Under the pieces are notes generated by a model. It had not been told where the DNA came from. It saw only the letters and a list, made by a program, of their open reading frames with translations, and did no database searches. From an uncultured Armatimonadota bacterium (GTDB lineage: Bacteria; Armatimonadota; Fimbriimonadia; Fimbriimonadales; Fimbriimonadaceae), in NCBI GenBank assembly GCA_946478935.1, contig CAMLEL010000210.1:1-5197 (forward strand): DNA of 5,197 nt, in the 5' to 3' direction. This document shows, piece after piece, positions 1 through 5,152 of the stretch (within the stretch, counting starts at the first letter, position 1; each line of letters begins with the position of its first letter). The translations under genes were made by a program, and so were the position numbers.

Positions 1-140
1 TCGGCTGCTCCGGTGGTTCAGATACCACGGCAACCGGCGCCGCCACTCAACAAGATGTCAAACCCAATGCGGAAGGTCCGGCGGGAACGACTCCCGCAAA
101 TCCTTCCGGCGCGGCCAACCCCGAATCTGCAGGCGGCTAG
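1..140 (+). CDS. 3' end of a small, probable lipoprotein (partial)
   Basis: The first complete codon is at base 3 and the frame stops at TAG 138-140, leaving 45 visible residues. The visible part starts Gly-Cys-Ser-Gly-Gly-Ser and then runs as a low-complexity tail rich in Ala, Gly, Pro, Thr and Asn, ending Ala-Gly-Gly. A Gly-Cys followed by a flexible hydrophilic linker is what remains after a lipobox (L-x-G-C), so the Cys may be the lipidated residue of a very small envelope lipoprotein. The signal peptide lies outside the window, so this is inference. All three forward frames are open here because of high GC. I chose this frame for its composition, for its stop just before a hairpin, and because its Gly-rich C-terminus resembles that of the small protein at 2291-2527. 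Function is unknown. It may be the companion of another prepilin-like gene upstream. Confidence 0.6.
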   Translation, partial: GCSGGSDTTATGAATQQDVKPNAEGPAGTTPANPSGAANPESAGG

Positions 141-146
141 TTTTTC

Positions 147-175
147 AGCCGTTTGCCTTTATTTGGCAAACGGCT
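147..175 (+). terminator. Perfect hairpin after the lipoprotein gene; terminator or operator dyad
   Basis: Arms AGCCGTTTGCC (147-157) and GGCAAACGGCT (165-175) are perfectly complementary over 11 bp around a 7-nt TTTATTT loop. The hairpin starts 6 bases after the stop codon, a normal place for a terminator. However, it is followed by AAACTTGCG, with no U-tract on either strand, so it is not a classical intrinsic terminator. It could stabilise the 3' end, act with Rho, or be a protein-binding dyad, since its right arm overlaps the -35 box of the next promoter. Confidence 0.5.
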
Positions 176-191
176 AAACTTGCGCTATAAT
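163..191 (+). promoter_or_regulatory. Sigma-70-type promoter of the first prepilin-like gene
   Basis: The -35 is TTGGCA (163-168), then a 17-bp spacer, then a perfect -10 TATAAT (186-191). Start of transcription is predicted near 198, giving a leader of about 53 nt before the ATG at 251. The -35 lies in the loop and right arm of the upstream hairpin, so termination and initiation signals share bases. This is the best promoter match in the window. Confidence 0.75.
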
Positions 192-198
192 GGACCCC

Positions 199-243
199 GA
201 ATCAAGCGGCCCAGCCCCTTGGTCATCCTAACTAACTGGAAGG
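199..243 (+). promoter_or_regulatory. 5' leader of the first prepilin-like gene: short stem and SD
   Basis: The leader carries GAATCAAG (199-206) and CTTGGTCATC (218-227), both repeated exactly before the second prepilin-like gene. ATCAAG (201-206) can pair with CTTGGT (218-223), giving 6 bp with one G-U pair around an 11-nt loop, close to the predicted 5' end of the mRNA. GGAAGG (238-243) is the Shine-Dalgarno sequence, 7 nt before the ATG, and fixes the start. The stem is inferred from complementarity only. Confidence 0.5.
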
Positions 244-250
244 TACACCA

Positions 251-1174
251 ATGCTTGGTTCGAGAGACTGCGCTTCGAAGAAGAGCGCATTTACACTTAT
301 CGAACTTCTTGTAGTGATTGCAATCATTGCAATTCTTGCTGCAATTTTATTCCCCGTATTCGCACAAGCGAAGGTCGCGGCCAAGAAATCCGCCGGCCTC
401 AGCCAGATGAAACAGATCGGCCTCGCCGTTCAGATGTACTCCACAGACTATGATGATGGCATTCCCACCTGGGATAGCTATTACACGGTCTATCCCACGG
501 CCAACCGTGATCCAGCTTGGATTGCCGGTGGAAGCGTTCCATCTTGGAAGCGCCTTTGGGATGCCCTGATCTTGCCCTACGTGAAGAGTGGCAACTTTGA
601 CAAGGCTACTGCTCTGGCAACTGCCGAGTGGGCCGGAATCTTCCAGTCCCCAGGCGCAGAATATGCGCCCAAGAGTCCACCGACTGGTGGCCGCAGCGTT
701 GGGATGAATCAACTCCTCTTCTGGGATGTGATGCAGAACAACACGAACACCGGCGTCGATACCAGCTACTTCTCGGGAGCCTATTACTGGCTGAACCTGG
801 GAGTCGTGGACAAACCGGCGAACACTATGTTCTCGGCTGACTCAGGCATCAACGGACGCCTGGAGCCGATCTTCTTCCTCAATTCCTATCAGGAAAAGTG
901 GCTGACGAGAGTCACGCCCGTAACCTGGGGAGCGCCGTGGCGATACGGCAACGACAGTTCGAACTACTCATGGTTGGATGGACACGCCTCTTCCGAGAAG
1001 GGCGACAAGATCTATCCCAACCCAGGAAAGGGCATCGCATTTGCGTCCTGGCCAGCATCAGCTCTCGGCCAGACGTACTGTGCAGCGGCTCGATTCCAAG
1101 CCCCACGAACAGACATGAAGGATTCCCTCGTGGCAGCCGCCACTGCCCGCGGGGTTGCCTGCAACCTGCCGTAG
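251..1174 (+). CDS. Prepilin-type N-terminal cleavage/methylation protein, DUF1559-like (paralog 1)
   Basis: A 307-residue secreted surface or pseudopilus-like protein. A short basic leader (residues 1-13, KKSA at the end) precedes a type IV prepilin peptidase site, with cleavage expected between Ala13 and Phe14. Ala replaces the usual Gly at -1, and Glu18 is the conserved +5 residue. Residues 14-38 form the hydrophobic assembly helix, ending FPVFAQAK. The region up to about residue 70 ([16 protein letters not shown]) is shared with the next gene. The C-terminal part carries WLDGH (241-245), a version of the H-X9-DG box typical of DUF1559-like proteins of Planctomycetes and Armatimonadota, but the leading His appears replaced (RYG at 231-233). 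Cys277 and Cys304 could form a disulfide. The ATG is set by GGAAGG 7 nt upstream. The gene has its own promoter and a strong terminator, so it is probably monocistronic. The substrate or structural role of this family is not established, and pilus assembly is only inferred from the N-terminus. Confidence 0.92.
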   Translation: MLGSRDCASKKSAFTLIELLVVIAIIAILAAILFPVFAQAKVAAKKSAGLSQMKQIGLAVQMYSTDYDDGIPTWDSYYTVYPTANRDPAWIAGGSVPSWKRLWDALILPYVKSGNFDKATALATAEWAGIFQSPGAEYAPKSPPTGGRSVGMNQLLFWDVMQNNTNTGVDTSYFSGAYYWLNLGVVDKPANTMFSADSGINGRLEPIFFLNSYQEKWLTRVTPVTWGAPWRYGNDSSNYSWLDGHASSEKGDKIYPNPGKGIAFASWPASALGQTYCAAARFQAPRTDMKDSLVAAATARGVACNLP

Positions 1175-1190
1175 CGCTGATTGGAAAATG

Positions 1191-1226
1191 GTGGGTCGAA
1201 CTTCGTTCGGCCCACTTTTTTGTTTT
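1191..1226 (+). terminator. Strong Rho-independent terminator
   Basis: GTGGGTCGAA (1191-1200) pairs with TTCGGCCCAC (1206-1215) over 10 bp with a single G-U pair and a 5-nt loop. It is followed directly by TTTTTTGTTTT (1216-1226). It lies 16 bases after the stop codon of the first prepilin-like gene and should end that transcript. An AAAA run just upstream of the stem (1186-1189) gives the reverse strand a shorter T-run, so weak bidirectional activity is possible. Confidence 0.92.
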
Positions 1227-1353
1227 GACCCGGTGAGAGTTTGCCGGCTTCATTGCCTCCACAATGAATTGGTTTCAATCGGATTTCTCCAGGCTTGGCC
1301 CAGTGAAAATTGCTCGAATGCGGTCAATTCACCGGCCCCTTCCCCTCAAGGTG

Positions 1354-1362
1354 TGATACCAT
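1354..1362 (+). promoter_or_regulatory. Candidate extended -10 promoter of the second prepilin-like gene
   Basis: TGATACCAT (1354-1362) fits an extended -10 (TGn plus TACCAT). It sits 6 nt before GAATCAAG, nearly the same spacing as TATAAT before GAATCAAG in the first gene (7 nt). No good -35 is seen 16-18 bp upstream. A second candidate, TATACT at 1391-1396, is a better hexamer, but it would start transcription inside or just past the Shine-Dalgarno sequence, so I rank it lower. The rest of the 1227-1409 gap shows no gene or other signal that I can support. Confidence 0.45.
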
Positions 1363-1368
1363 AGGATC

Positions 1369-1404
1369 GAATCAAGGTCGCTTGGTCATCTATACTCTGG
1401 AAGG
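1369..1404 (+). promoter_or_regulatory. 5' leader of the second prepilin-like gene: same stem and SD
   Basis: GAATCAAG (1369-1376) and CTTGGTCATC (1381-1390) are identical to blocks in the first gene's leader. ATCAAG (1371-1376) can pair with CTTGGT (1381-1386), closing a GTCG tetraloop in place of the 11-nt loop of the first gene. CTGGAAGGT follows, with GGAAGG at 1399-1404 as the Shine-Dalgarno sequence 5 nt before the ATG. GGTCATC occurs twice (1384-1390 and 1403-1409), the second copy abutting the start codon. Confidence 0.5.
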
Positions 1405-1409
1405 TCATC

Positions 1410-2291
1410 ATGTCAACTCCAATTGGCCGCGGTTCGGCGCAGCACCGCACCGCTTTTACGCTCATCGAGCTTCTGGTCGTCATCGCGATCATTGCCATCC
1501 TCGCTGCCATCCTATTCCCTGTGTTCGCGCAAGCGAAAGAGTCAGCCAAGAAAGCGGCAGACTTGTCCAACAACAAGCAGATCAATCTCGGCGTGCAAAT
1601 GTACATGGCCGACTACGACGATCTGTACCCAATGCTCAGAAACAGTCCGTCAAACTGGCAGGCTGTTGTCACAACGCCGCAGGTCAACAGTGGCCACATC
1701 GCGGTCAACCCGTACATCAAGAACAAGAGCCTTTGGAGGTCCCCTAACGACACCATGGGTCGATGCGACGCTGGAACCGCGTACTCCTCAAGTGAAGCAC
1801 TCCCAACCGGAGGGCCGATCAGCTACGTATTTAGCTATTACAATCCAAACCTTGCGCATTCCTATGGTATTTCGGGTTGGGGATCCGGTTCGGGTCCTGC
1901 ATTGAGCACTTCTCAGTCGGGTACCTCCTTGGGATCGCCTGCATCAACAATCTTTCTGATCCCCAGCTACATCAGCTGGAGCTATTGGACCGGTTTAATG
2001 CAGCACCGAAACGACCAGCGGGAGTACGCGTTTGAGCCTGGTACGCCAGGCGTCGCTGGCATCGCCACTTGGCCCAAGGTGACTTCGGTCCCTGGCGTCT
2101 GGTGTGGCGCTCAAGACGCCATGTCGATCGGCGCCTATGGAGGCATTACGAACTGGGGCTTCGCTGATGGCCATGTGAAAGCCATGAAGCGAAATCAGAT
2201 CATGCACTCTGAGTGGGCATCTGCCCCGGCAACGGCGATCACCAATAATCGACGTAACCTCATCCACTGGGACGAGCGGTTCAAGACCTAA
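1410..2291 (+). CDS. Prepilin-type N-terminal cleavage/methylation protein, DUF1559-like (paralog 2)
   Basis: A 293-residue paralog of the gene at 251-1174. Prepilin peptidase cleavage is expected after Ala15, before Phe16, with Glu20 as the +5 residue. Residues 16-43 are identical to residues 14-41 of the first protein although the DNA differs at 18 of 28 codons. The following segment ([16 protein letters not shown], 56-71) is also close. [14 protein letters not shown] (101-114) matches the 'Y-I-K-N ... P-x-D' segment usual in this family, and it is poorly kept in the first protein. FADGH (251-255) is the H-X9-DG-type box, but Tyr243 stands where the His should be. After it comes a polar tail of about 38 residues. 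Cys119 and Cys232 are the only cysteines. The start is set by GGAAGG 5 nt before the ATG. The stop TAA overlaps the next ATG (TAATG), so the 78-residue membrane protein is translationally coupled. It is probably exported and inserted in a pseudopilus or surface filament; this role is inferred. Confidence 0.92.
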   Translation: MSTPIGRGSAQHRTAFTLIELLVVIAIIAILAAILFPVFAQAKESAKKAADLSNNKQINLGVQMYMADYDDLYPMLRNSPSNWQAVVTTPQVNSGHIAVNPYIKNKSLWRSPNDTMGRCDAGTAYSSSEALPTGGPISYVFSYYNPNLAHSYGISGWGSGSGPALSTSQSGTSLGSPASTIFLIPSYISWSYWTGLMQHRNDQREYAFEPGTPGVAGIATWPKVTSVPGVWCGAQDAMSIGAYGGITNWGFADGHVKAMKRNQIMHSEWASAPATAITNNRRNLIHWDERFKT

Positions 2292-2527
2292 TGAGCGAAA
2301 ACGCAAAAAAAATCGGTCTTGTCGCGTTAATCGTTGTTGCGGTGGTCGCGGCAGTGTTCGGTGCGACTCGGTTCTTTGGAGGCGAGAAGATGGAAGTTCA
2401 AAACACCGTCAAAATGCCCGAAGGATATAAGTCTGAGAAGCAGCGCGCTCTTGAGGCACAAGGTCAAGCTGGCCAAGCCGCATCTGGCAAAGAAGCCGAC
2501 TTGGGCGGCGCTCTAGGCGGAGGTTAA
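2291..2527 (+). CDS. Small single-pass membrane protein coupled to the prepilin-like gene
   Basis: A 78-residue protein of unknown function. A short polar, positively charged N-terminus (MSENAKK) precedes one hydrophobic segment at about residues 8-25, then FFGGEK and a hydrophilic tail. The tail is charged and Gln/Ala-rich (about 45-68) and ends in a Gly-rich stretch (GGALGGG). The likely topology is N-in with the tail outside the membrane, by the positive-inside rule. No Cys is present, so it is not a lipoprotein. The ATG shares its A with the upstream TAA and has no clear Shine-Dalgarno sequence, so expression should depend on translation of the preceding gene. This suggests the two products work together, for example as a membrane anchor or assembly partner of the prepilin-like protein. 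Codons 5-7 contain a run of eight A (2305-2312). I do not recognise a named family. Confidence 0.8.
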   Translation: MSENAKKIGLVALIVVAVVAAVFGATRFFGGEKMEVQNTVKMPEGYKSEKQRALEAQGQAGQAASGKEADLGGALGGG

Positions 2528-2537
2528 CCGCTACTTC

Positions 2538-2563
2538 TGGCTCCCGAAGGAATTCGGGAGCCA
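2538..2563 (+). terminator. Hairpin terminator after the prepilin/membrane-protein operon
   Basis: TGGCTCCCGAA (2538-2548) and TTCGGGAGCCA (2553-2563) form a perfect 11-bp GC-rich stem with a GGAA tetraloop, 10 bases after the stop codon. The downstream CTCTTCCTAGT is pyrimidine-rich but not a true U-tract, so efficiency is uncertain. It separates the surface-protein unit from pgk. Its right arm lies where a -35 for pgk would be. Confidence 0.7.
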
Positions 2564-2573
2564 CTCTTCCTAG

Positions 2574-2579
2574 TAAAAT
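2574..2579 (+). promoter_or_regulatory. -10-like element of pgk, placed for a leaderless mRNA
   Basis: TAAAAT ends 6 nt before the pgk ATG, so the usual start of transcription would fall on the ATG itself. No Shine-Dalgarno sequence is visible between the hairpin and the ATG. The first bases TAA are also an in-frame stop, so no longer pgk protein is possible. No convincing -35 is seen. The arrangement is the same as before the gene at 5153. Confidence 0.5.
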
Positions 2580-2585
2580 CCGCGC

Positions 2586-3749
2586 ATGCCGCTGAGAACC
2601 GTGCGCGATCTCGACGTCCGCAACAAGCGCGTCCTTGTCCGATGTGACTTCAACGTGCCCCTGGAAAACGGAGCGATCACGGACGACCGACGGATCACCG
2701 AGGCCCTTCCCACCCTCAAATACCTTCTCTCGCAGGGCGCGTGCCTGGTTTTGTGCAGCCATCTGGGCCGACCCAAGGGCGTCACTCCTGAGTTCAGCCT
2801 TCGCCCGGTGGCTGACCGATTGACCTCATTGCTTGGCTTGAAAGTCGAGTTGCTGCCGGATAGCATCGGCTCCGAAGTGGAAAGCGCGGTCGCCCAACTG
2901 GAGGCGGGTGAAGCCTGTCTCCTGGAGAACGTGCGCTTCCACCCCGAAGAGGAAAGGAATGACCCAGAATTCGCCAAGCGTTTGGCCTCCCTTGCCGATG
3001 TGTTTGTGAACGATGCGTTTGGGACGGCCCACCGAGCCCATGCGAGCACGGAAGGAGTGGCCCGGCTTTTGCCCAGCGCCGCCGGTTTCCTTATCGAGAA
3101 AGAAATCAAATTCTTGGGCGATGCCCTGAGTGATCCAGAACGGCCTTTCGTAGCGATCATGGGAGGCGCCAAGGTCAAAGACAAGATCGACGTGATCGAG
3201 AGCCTGCTTCCCAAGGTGGATCGACTTTTGATCGGCGGCGGCATGACTTTCACCTTCCTAAAAGCCAAGGGATTTGAGATTGGAAAATCGCTTCTCGATG
3301 CGGAGAGTTTGGAGTATGCCCAGCGCTTGATGGCTGACAACCCAGACAAGCTGGTTCTTCCGACCGATATCGTGATCGCTCCCGAGTTCAAAGAAGATGC
3401 TGGCGTGATGATTGTCTCGGCGGATTCCATTCCTGCCGACCAGATGGGAATGGATATCGGGCCAGAAAGTCGCGATCACTACAGCGACCTCGTTCGAAAC
3501 GCCAAAACGGTCATTTGGAATGGCCCGATGGGTGTGTTCGAGTGGGACGCATTTGCCGCCGGTACCCAGGCAATCGCTCAGGCCATGTCTCAAAACACCG
3601 GCACCACCATCGTCGGCGGCGGAGATTCGGCCGCAGCGGTGGAAAAATTTGGCGTGGCAGATCGAATGAGCCACGTGAGCACGGGTGGCGGGGCCTCTCT
3701 AGAGTTTTTGGAAGGTAAAGAGCTTCCCGGAATCGCAGCGCTTTCCTAA
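2586..3749 (+). CDS. pgk: Phosphoglycerate kinase
   Basis: The cytoplasmic glycolytic/gluconeogenic enzyme that transfers phosphate between 1,3-bisphosphoglycerate and ADP to give 3-phosphoglycerate and ATP. At 387 residues it has the usual length of a single-domain-pair bacterial PGK. The N-terminal substrate domain shows [11 protein letters not shown] (15-25, with Asp21 and Asn23), SHLGRP (58-63), NVRF (115-118, Arg117) and TAHRAH (147-152, Arg150). The C-terminal nucleotide domain shows GGAKVKDKI (193-201), [11 protein letters not shown] (217-227), WNGPMGVFE (311-319), GGGDSAAA (344-351) and [13 protein letters not shown] (365-377). Cys20 stands where Val is common in the signature, a mild variant. 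All expected catalytic motifs are present. The start is fixed by an in-frame TAA 12 nt upstream and by alignment to the family N-terminus. No gap or tpi gene adjoins it, so it is not in the common glycolytic cluster here. Its last 4 bases overlap the convergent gene. Confidence 0.98.
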   Translation: MPLRTVRDLDVRNKRVLVRCDFNVPLENGAITDDRRITEALPTLKYLLSQGACLVLCSHLGRPKGVTPEFSLRPVADRLTSLLGLKVELLPDSIGSEVESAVAQLEAGEACLLENVRFHPEEERNDPEFAKRLASLADVFVNDAFGTAHRAHASTEGVARLLPSAAGFLIEKEIKFLGDALSDPERPFVAIMGGAKVKDKIDVIESLLPKVDRLLIGGGMTFTFLKAKGFEIGKSLLDAESLEYAQRLMADNPDKLVLPTDIVIAPEFKEDAGVMIVSADSIPADQMGMDIGPESRDHYSDLVRNAKTVIWNGPMGVFEWDAFAAGTQAIAQAMSQNTGTTIVGGGDSAAAVEKFGVADRMSHVSTGGGASLEFLEGKELPGIAALS

Positions 3750-4426
3750 GCTTCCGACTTGCCGTCAACTGGTGATGCGGCCTGACGATGGGTCCGGATT
3801 GGCATTCCGACCGCCCGGGCAAGATCCATGATCTCCTTGACATGGCCAAGCTTGGGATCGAACTTGGCCAGGACCTGGGGGCGCACACAAACCGTCGCCT
3901 CCTTGTTTCGGCTCGCGACATCGCGGATGTGAACCTTAATCGTGTCGGTCCAATTACGGGCCGAGACGCCGTTGCGAGCGGCGTCACGATCGGACTTGAG
4001 GTCGACTGGAAAGTGTCGAATGCCTTTTGGCGCGCTCCCCGGCGAGGAGCTCAAGAACGTCAGCGGGTTCGGAAACTCGGCTTCCGCGGGCCATTGACCT
4101 CGGATGCACATTCCGAGCGGCTGGTGGCCGATGGCCCGGAAAAGATCGATGGCTTCTTCGAACCGGCCATCCTGCTCTTCCGGATGTTTTGAGAACCAAT
4201 CCAAGTCATGACCTTCGTTCAGGACCGATTCCACCGCCGCCGGAAAGGCTCGCAACACACGATTCGAAGCATAGAATTGGAACCGCTGCCCACTGGTCCT
4301 TGCGAGTTCGAGCAGCTTGAGGATCATTGCTGGCTCTCCGTGACCGAATTCCGTGGCGTCGGGACTGTCCCAAGGCACGTAGTCGAGGTCGATTCGGAGT
4401 GTGAGCATATTGGGTCGGGACGACAC
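3746..4426 (-). CDS. Divergent NodB/polysaccharide-deacetylase-like protein
   Basis: A 226-residue protein that resembles the NodB-type (beta/alpha)7 fold of carbohydrate esterase family 4 in layout, though weakly. An N-terminal strand carries Asp13 and Asp15 (RIDLDYVPW), in the place of the catalytic TFDD-type motif. [13 protein letters not shown] (71-83) is in the place of the H-[ST]-x-x-H zinc motif, but the first His is Phe78 and only His81 remains. GMCIRGQWP (105-113) fits the Arg motif, and a C-terminal stretch (186-213, ending IRTHRQ) resembles the usual last helix and T-H strand. There is no signal peptide, so it is probably cytoplasmic. The incomplete metal site means deacetylase activity is doubtful. 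The GTG start lies 1 nt after the stop of the upstream phosphatase gene, implying coupling. An ATG at 4408 (giving MLTLRID) is an equally plausible start. The stop overlaps pgk by 4 bp. Role unknown, possibly in envelope glycan handling. Confidence 0.75.
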   Translation of the reverse strand: MSSRPNMLTLRIDLDYVPWDSPDATEFGHGEPAMILKLLELARTSGQRFQFYASNRVLRAFPAAVESVLNEGHDLDWFSKHPEEQDGRFEEAIDLFRAIGHQPLGMCIRGQWPAEAEFPNPLTFLSSSPGSAPKGIRHFPVDLKSDRDAARNGVSARNWTDTIKVHIRDVASRNKEATVCVRPQVLAKFDPKLGHVKEIMDLARAVGMPIRTHRQAASPVDGKSEA

Positions 4427-4427
4427 C

Positions 4428-5084
4428 CTAATCTACCGGATACATGGCCGCCAAGATTACGGCGACAATCAGCCCGCCAGCCATCCCTCCCACGACGTCG
4501 CTGAGCCAGTGTGCGCCCAGGTAGACCCGGCTCAGACTCACGAGAATTGGAATCAGGAAGAACACGCCCACCAGTGCATATCGCACGTTCGGACTGGGCA
4601 CCAAAATCCAAAACAGGAATCCGAGGAACGCATAGAGCGCGGTGGATCCCATTGCGTGGCCAGAAGGATAGCTGAAGCCCCATCGGGGACCGGGAAAGAT
4701 CTTGACTTCCTTTTCGCCCGGTCGCTCACGGTCGAACATGTGCTTCAGCAAGGTGTTGATCGGCAGAGCCAGTAGGGCGAGCAGCAGAAAGAAGCCCGAT
4801 TTGGGCTCTCCTGCGATCACACAGACCGTGAAAGCGCCTGCCGCGAGCAGAATGAGGGTAAGGGAGTTTCCAAGCCACGTAAAGGCTGAGGCAAAGGCAT
4901 CGGGGATCGGGGAATGGATTCGCTGGAGCCACCGGGTGGCGCTTAGGTCAAAGGCGAGCGTCGCGCGGGCACGCACCAACACGGAAAGCAAGATCAGGGT
5001 GGCGGTGAGAATCGCCAAAAACCAGAACGTTCGGGGGTAGGCGAGCCGGGTCCAGACGTCAGCCCATGCAGGAAACCAGCGCAT
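4428..5084 (-). CDS. PAP2-family membrane phosphatase (lipid or undecaprenyl-diphosphate phosphatase type)
   Basis: A 218-residue integral membrane phosphatase. All three motifs of the phosphatidic acid phosphatase type 2 family are intact. They are KxxxxxxRP (Lys114-Pro122), PSGH (140-143), and SRxxxxxHxxxD (Ser185, Arg186, His192, Asp196); His192 is the expected nucleophile and His143 the acid. Hydrophobic segments at about 20-38, 72-91, 97-113, 144-163, 168-184 and 197-214 give the six-helix layout of PgpB/BcrC-like proteins. Likely substrates are undecaprenyl diphosphate or phosphatidylglycerophosphate, removed on the outer face of the inner membrane. The sequence alone does not decide between them. 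It is the first gene of a two-gene minus-strand operon with the NodB-like gene 1 nt downstream. No clear Shine-Dalgarno sequence precedes the ATG, and the 68-bp gap to the divergent gene must hold its promoter. Confidence 0.93.
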   Translation of the reverse strand: MRWFPAWADVWTRLAYPRTFWFLAILTATLILLSVLVRARATLAFDLSATRWLQRIHSPIPDAFASAFTWLGNSLTLILLAAGAFTVCVIAGEPKSGFFLLLALLALPINTLLKHMFDRERPGEKEVKIFPGPRWGFSYPSGHAMGSTALYAFLGFLFWILVPSPNVRYALVGVFFLIPILVSLSRVYLGAHWLSDVVGGMAGGLIVAVILAAMYPVD

Positions 5085-5098
5085 GTGGCTTTTGACGA

Positions 5099-5133
5099 TG
5101 GACCGGATGGCCTGGATGAAGCCGATCGGTCCA
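5099..5133. repeat. Inverted repeat in the divergent intergenic region
   Basis: TGGACCG (5099-5105) and CGGTCCA (5127-5133) are perfect 7-bp inverted arms 28 bp apart start to start, between the divergent phosphatase and fumarase-family genes. A small palindrome CCGATCGG (5122-5129) overlaps the right arm. It could be an operator serving both genes, but such repeats also arise by chance in GC-rich DNA. Confidence 0.25.
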
Positions 5134-5140
5134 CCAACGG

Positions 5141-5146
5141 TAAACT
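5141..5146 (+). promoter_or_regulatory. -10-like element of the fumarase-family gene, leaderless geometry
   Basis: TAAACT ends 6 nt before the ATG at 5153, exactly as TAAAAT does before pgk. No Shine-Dalgarno sequence lies between. TAA (5141-5143) is an in-frame stop, and no other start codon occurs before 5153, so the start is fixed. A TTGACG at 5092-5097 is a fine -35 hexamer but is too far from this element (43 bp) to pair with it. Confidence 0.45.
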
Positions 5147-5152
5147 TGCAGT

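Noticed and set aside
1..177. Other open forward frames through the first 177 bases.
   Set aside because: All frames are open by base composition. These alternatives lack the Gly-Cys start of a lipoprotein tail, and their stops fall inside or beyond the hairpin.
1227..1353. Searched the gap between the two prepilin-like genes for a small gene, tRNA or riboswitch.
   Set aside because: No coding frame with a ribosome binding site and no cloverleaf or known aptamer pattern was recognised.
1391..1396. TATACT as the -10 of the second prepilin-like gene.
   Set aside because: Transcription from it would begin about 7 nt before the ATG, inside or past the GGAAGG site, and no -35 is seen. The upstream TGATACCAT fits the paralog's layout better.
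1995..2306. Minus-strand open frame opposite the end of the second prepilin-like gene.
   Set aside because: Arg/Ser/Pro-rich shadow of a well-supported gene with no domain or ribosome binding site.
2305..2312. Run of eight A near the start of the small membrane protein gene, a possible slippage or phase-variation site.
   Set aside because: The -1 frame reaches a stop without a sensible product, and one short homopolymer inside Lys codons is weak evidence.
2570..3430. Long minus-strand open frame (286 codons) opposite pgk.
   Set aside because: It lies wholly antisense to an intact pgk with all family motifs. Its Ser/Arg-rich composition is the usual mirror of GC-rich codon use, and I see no start signals or recognisable domain.
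3710..3727. GGAAG...CTTCC inverted repeat near the pgk stop as a terminator.
   Set aside because: Only 5 bp, inside the coding sequence, with no T-tract.
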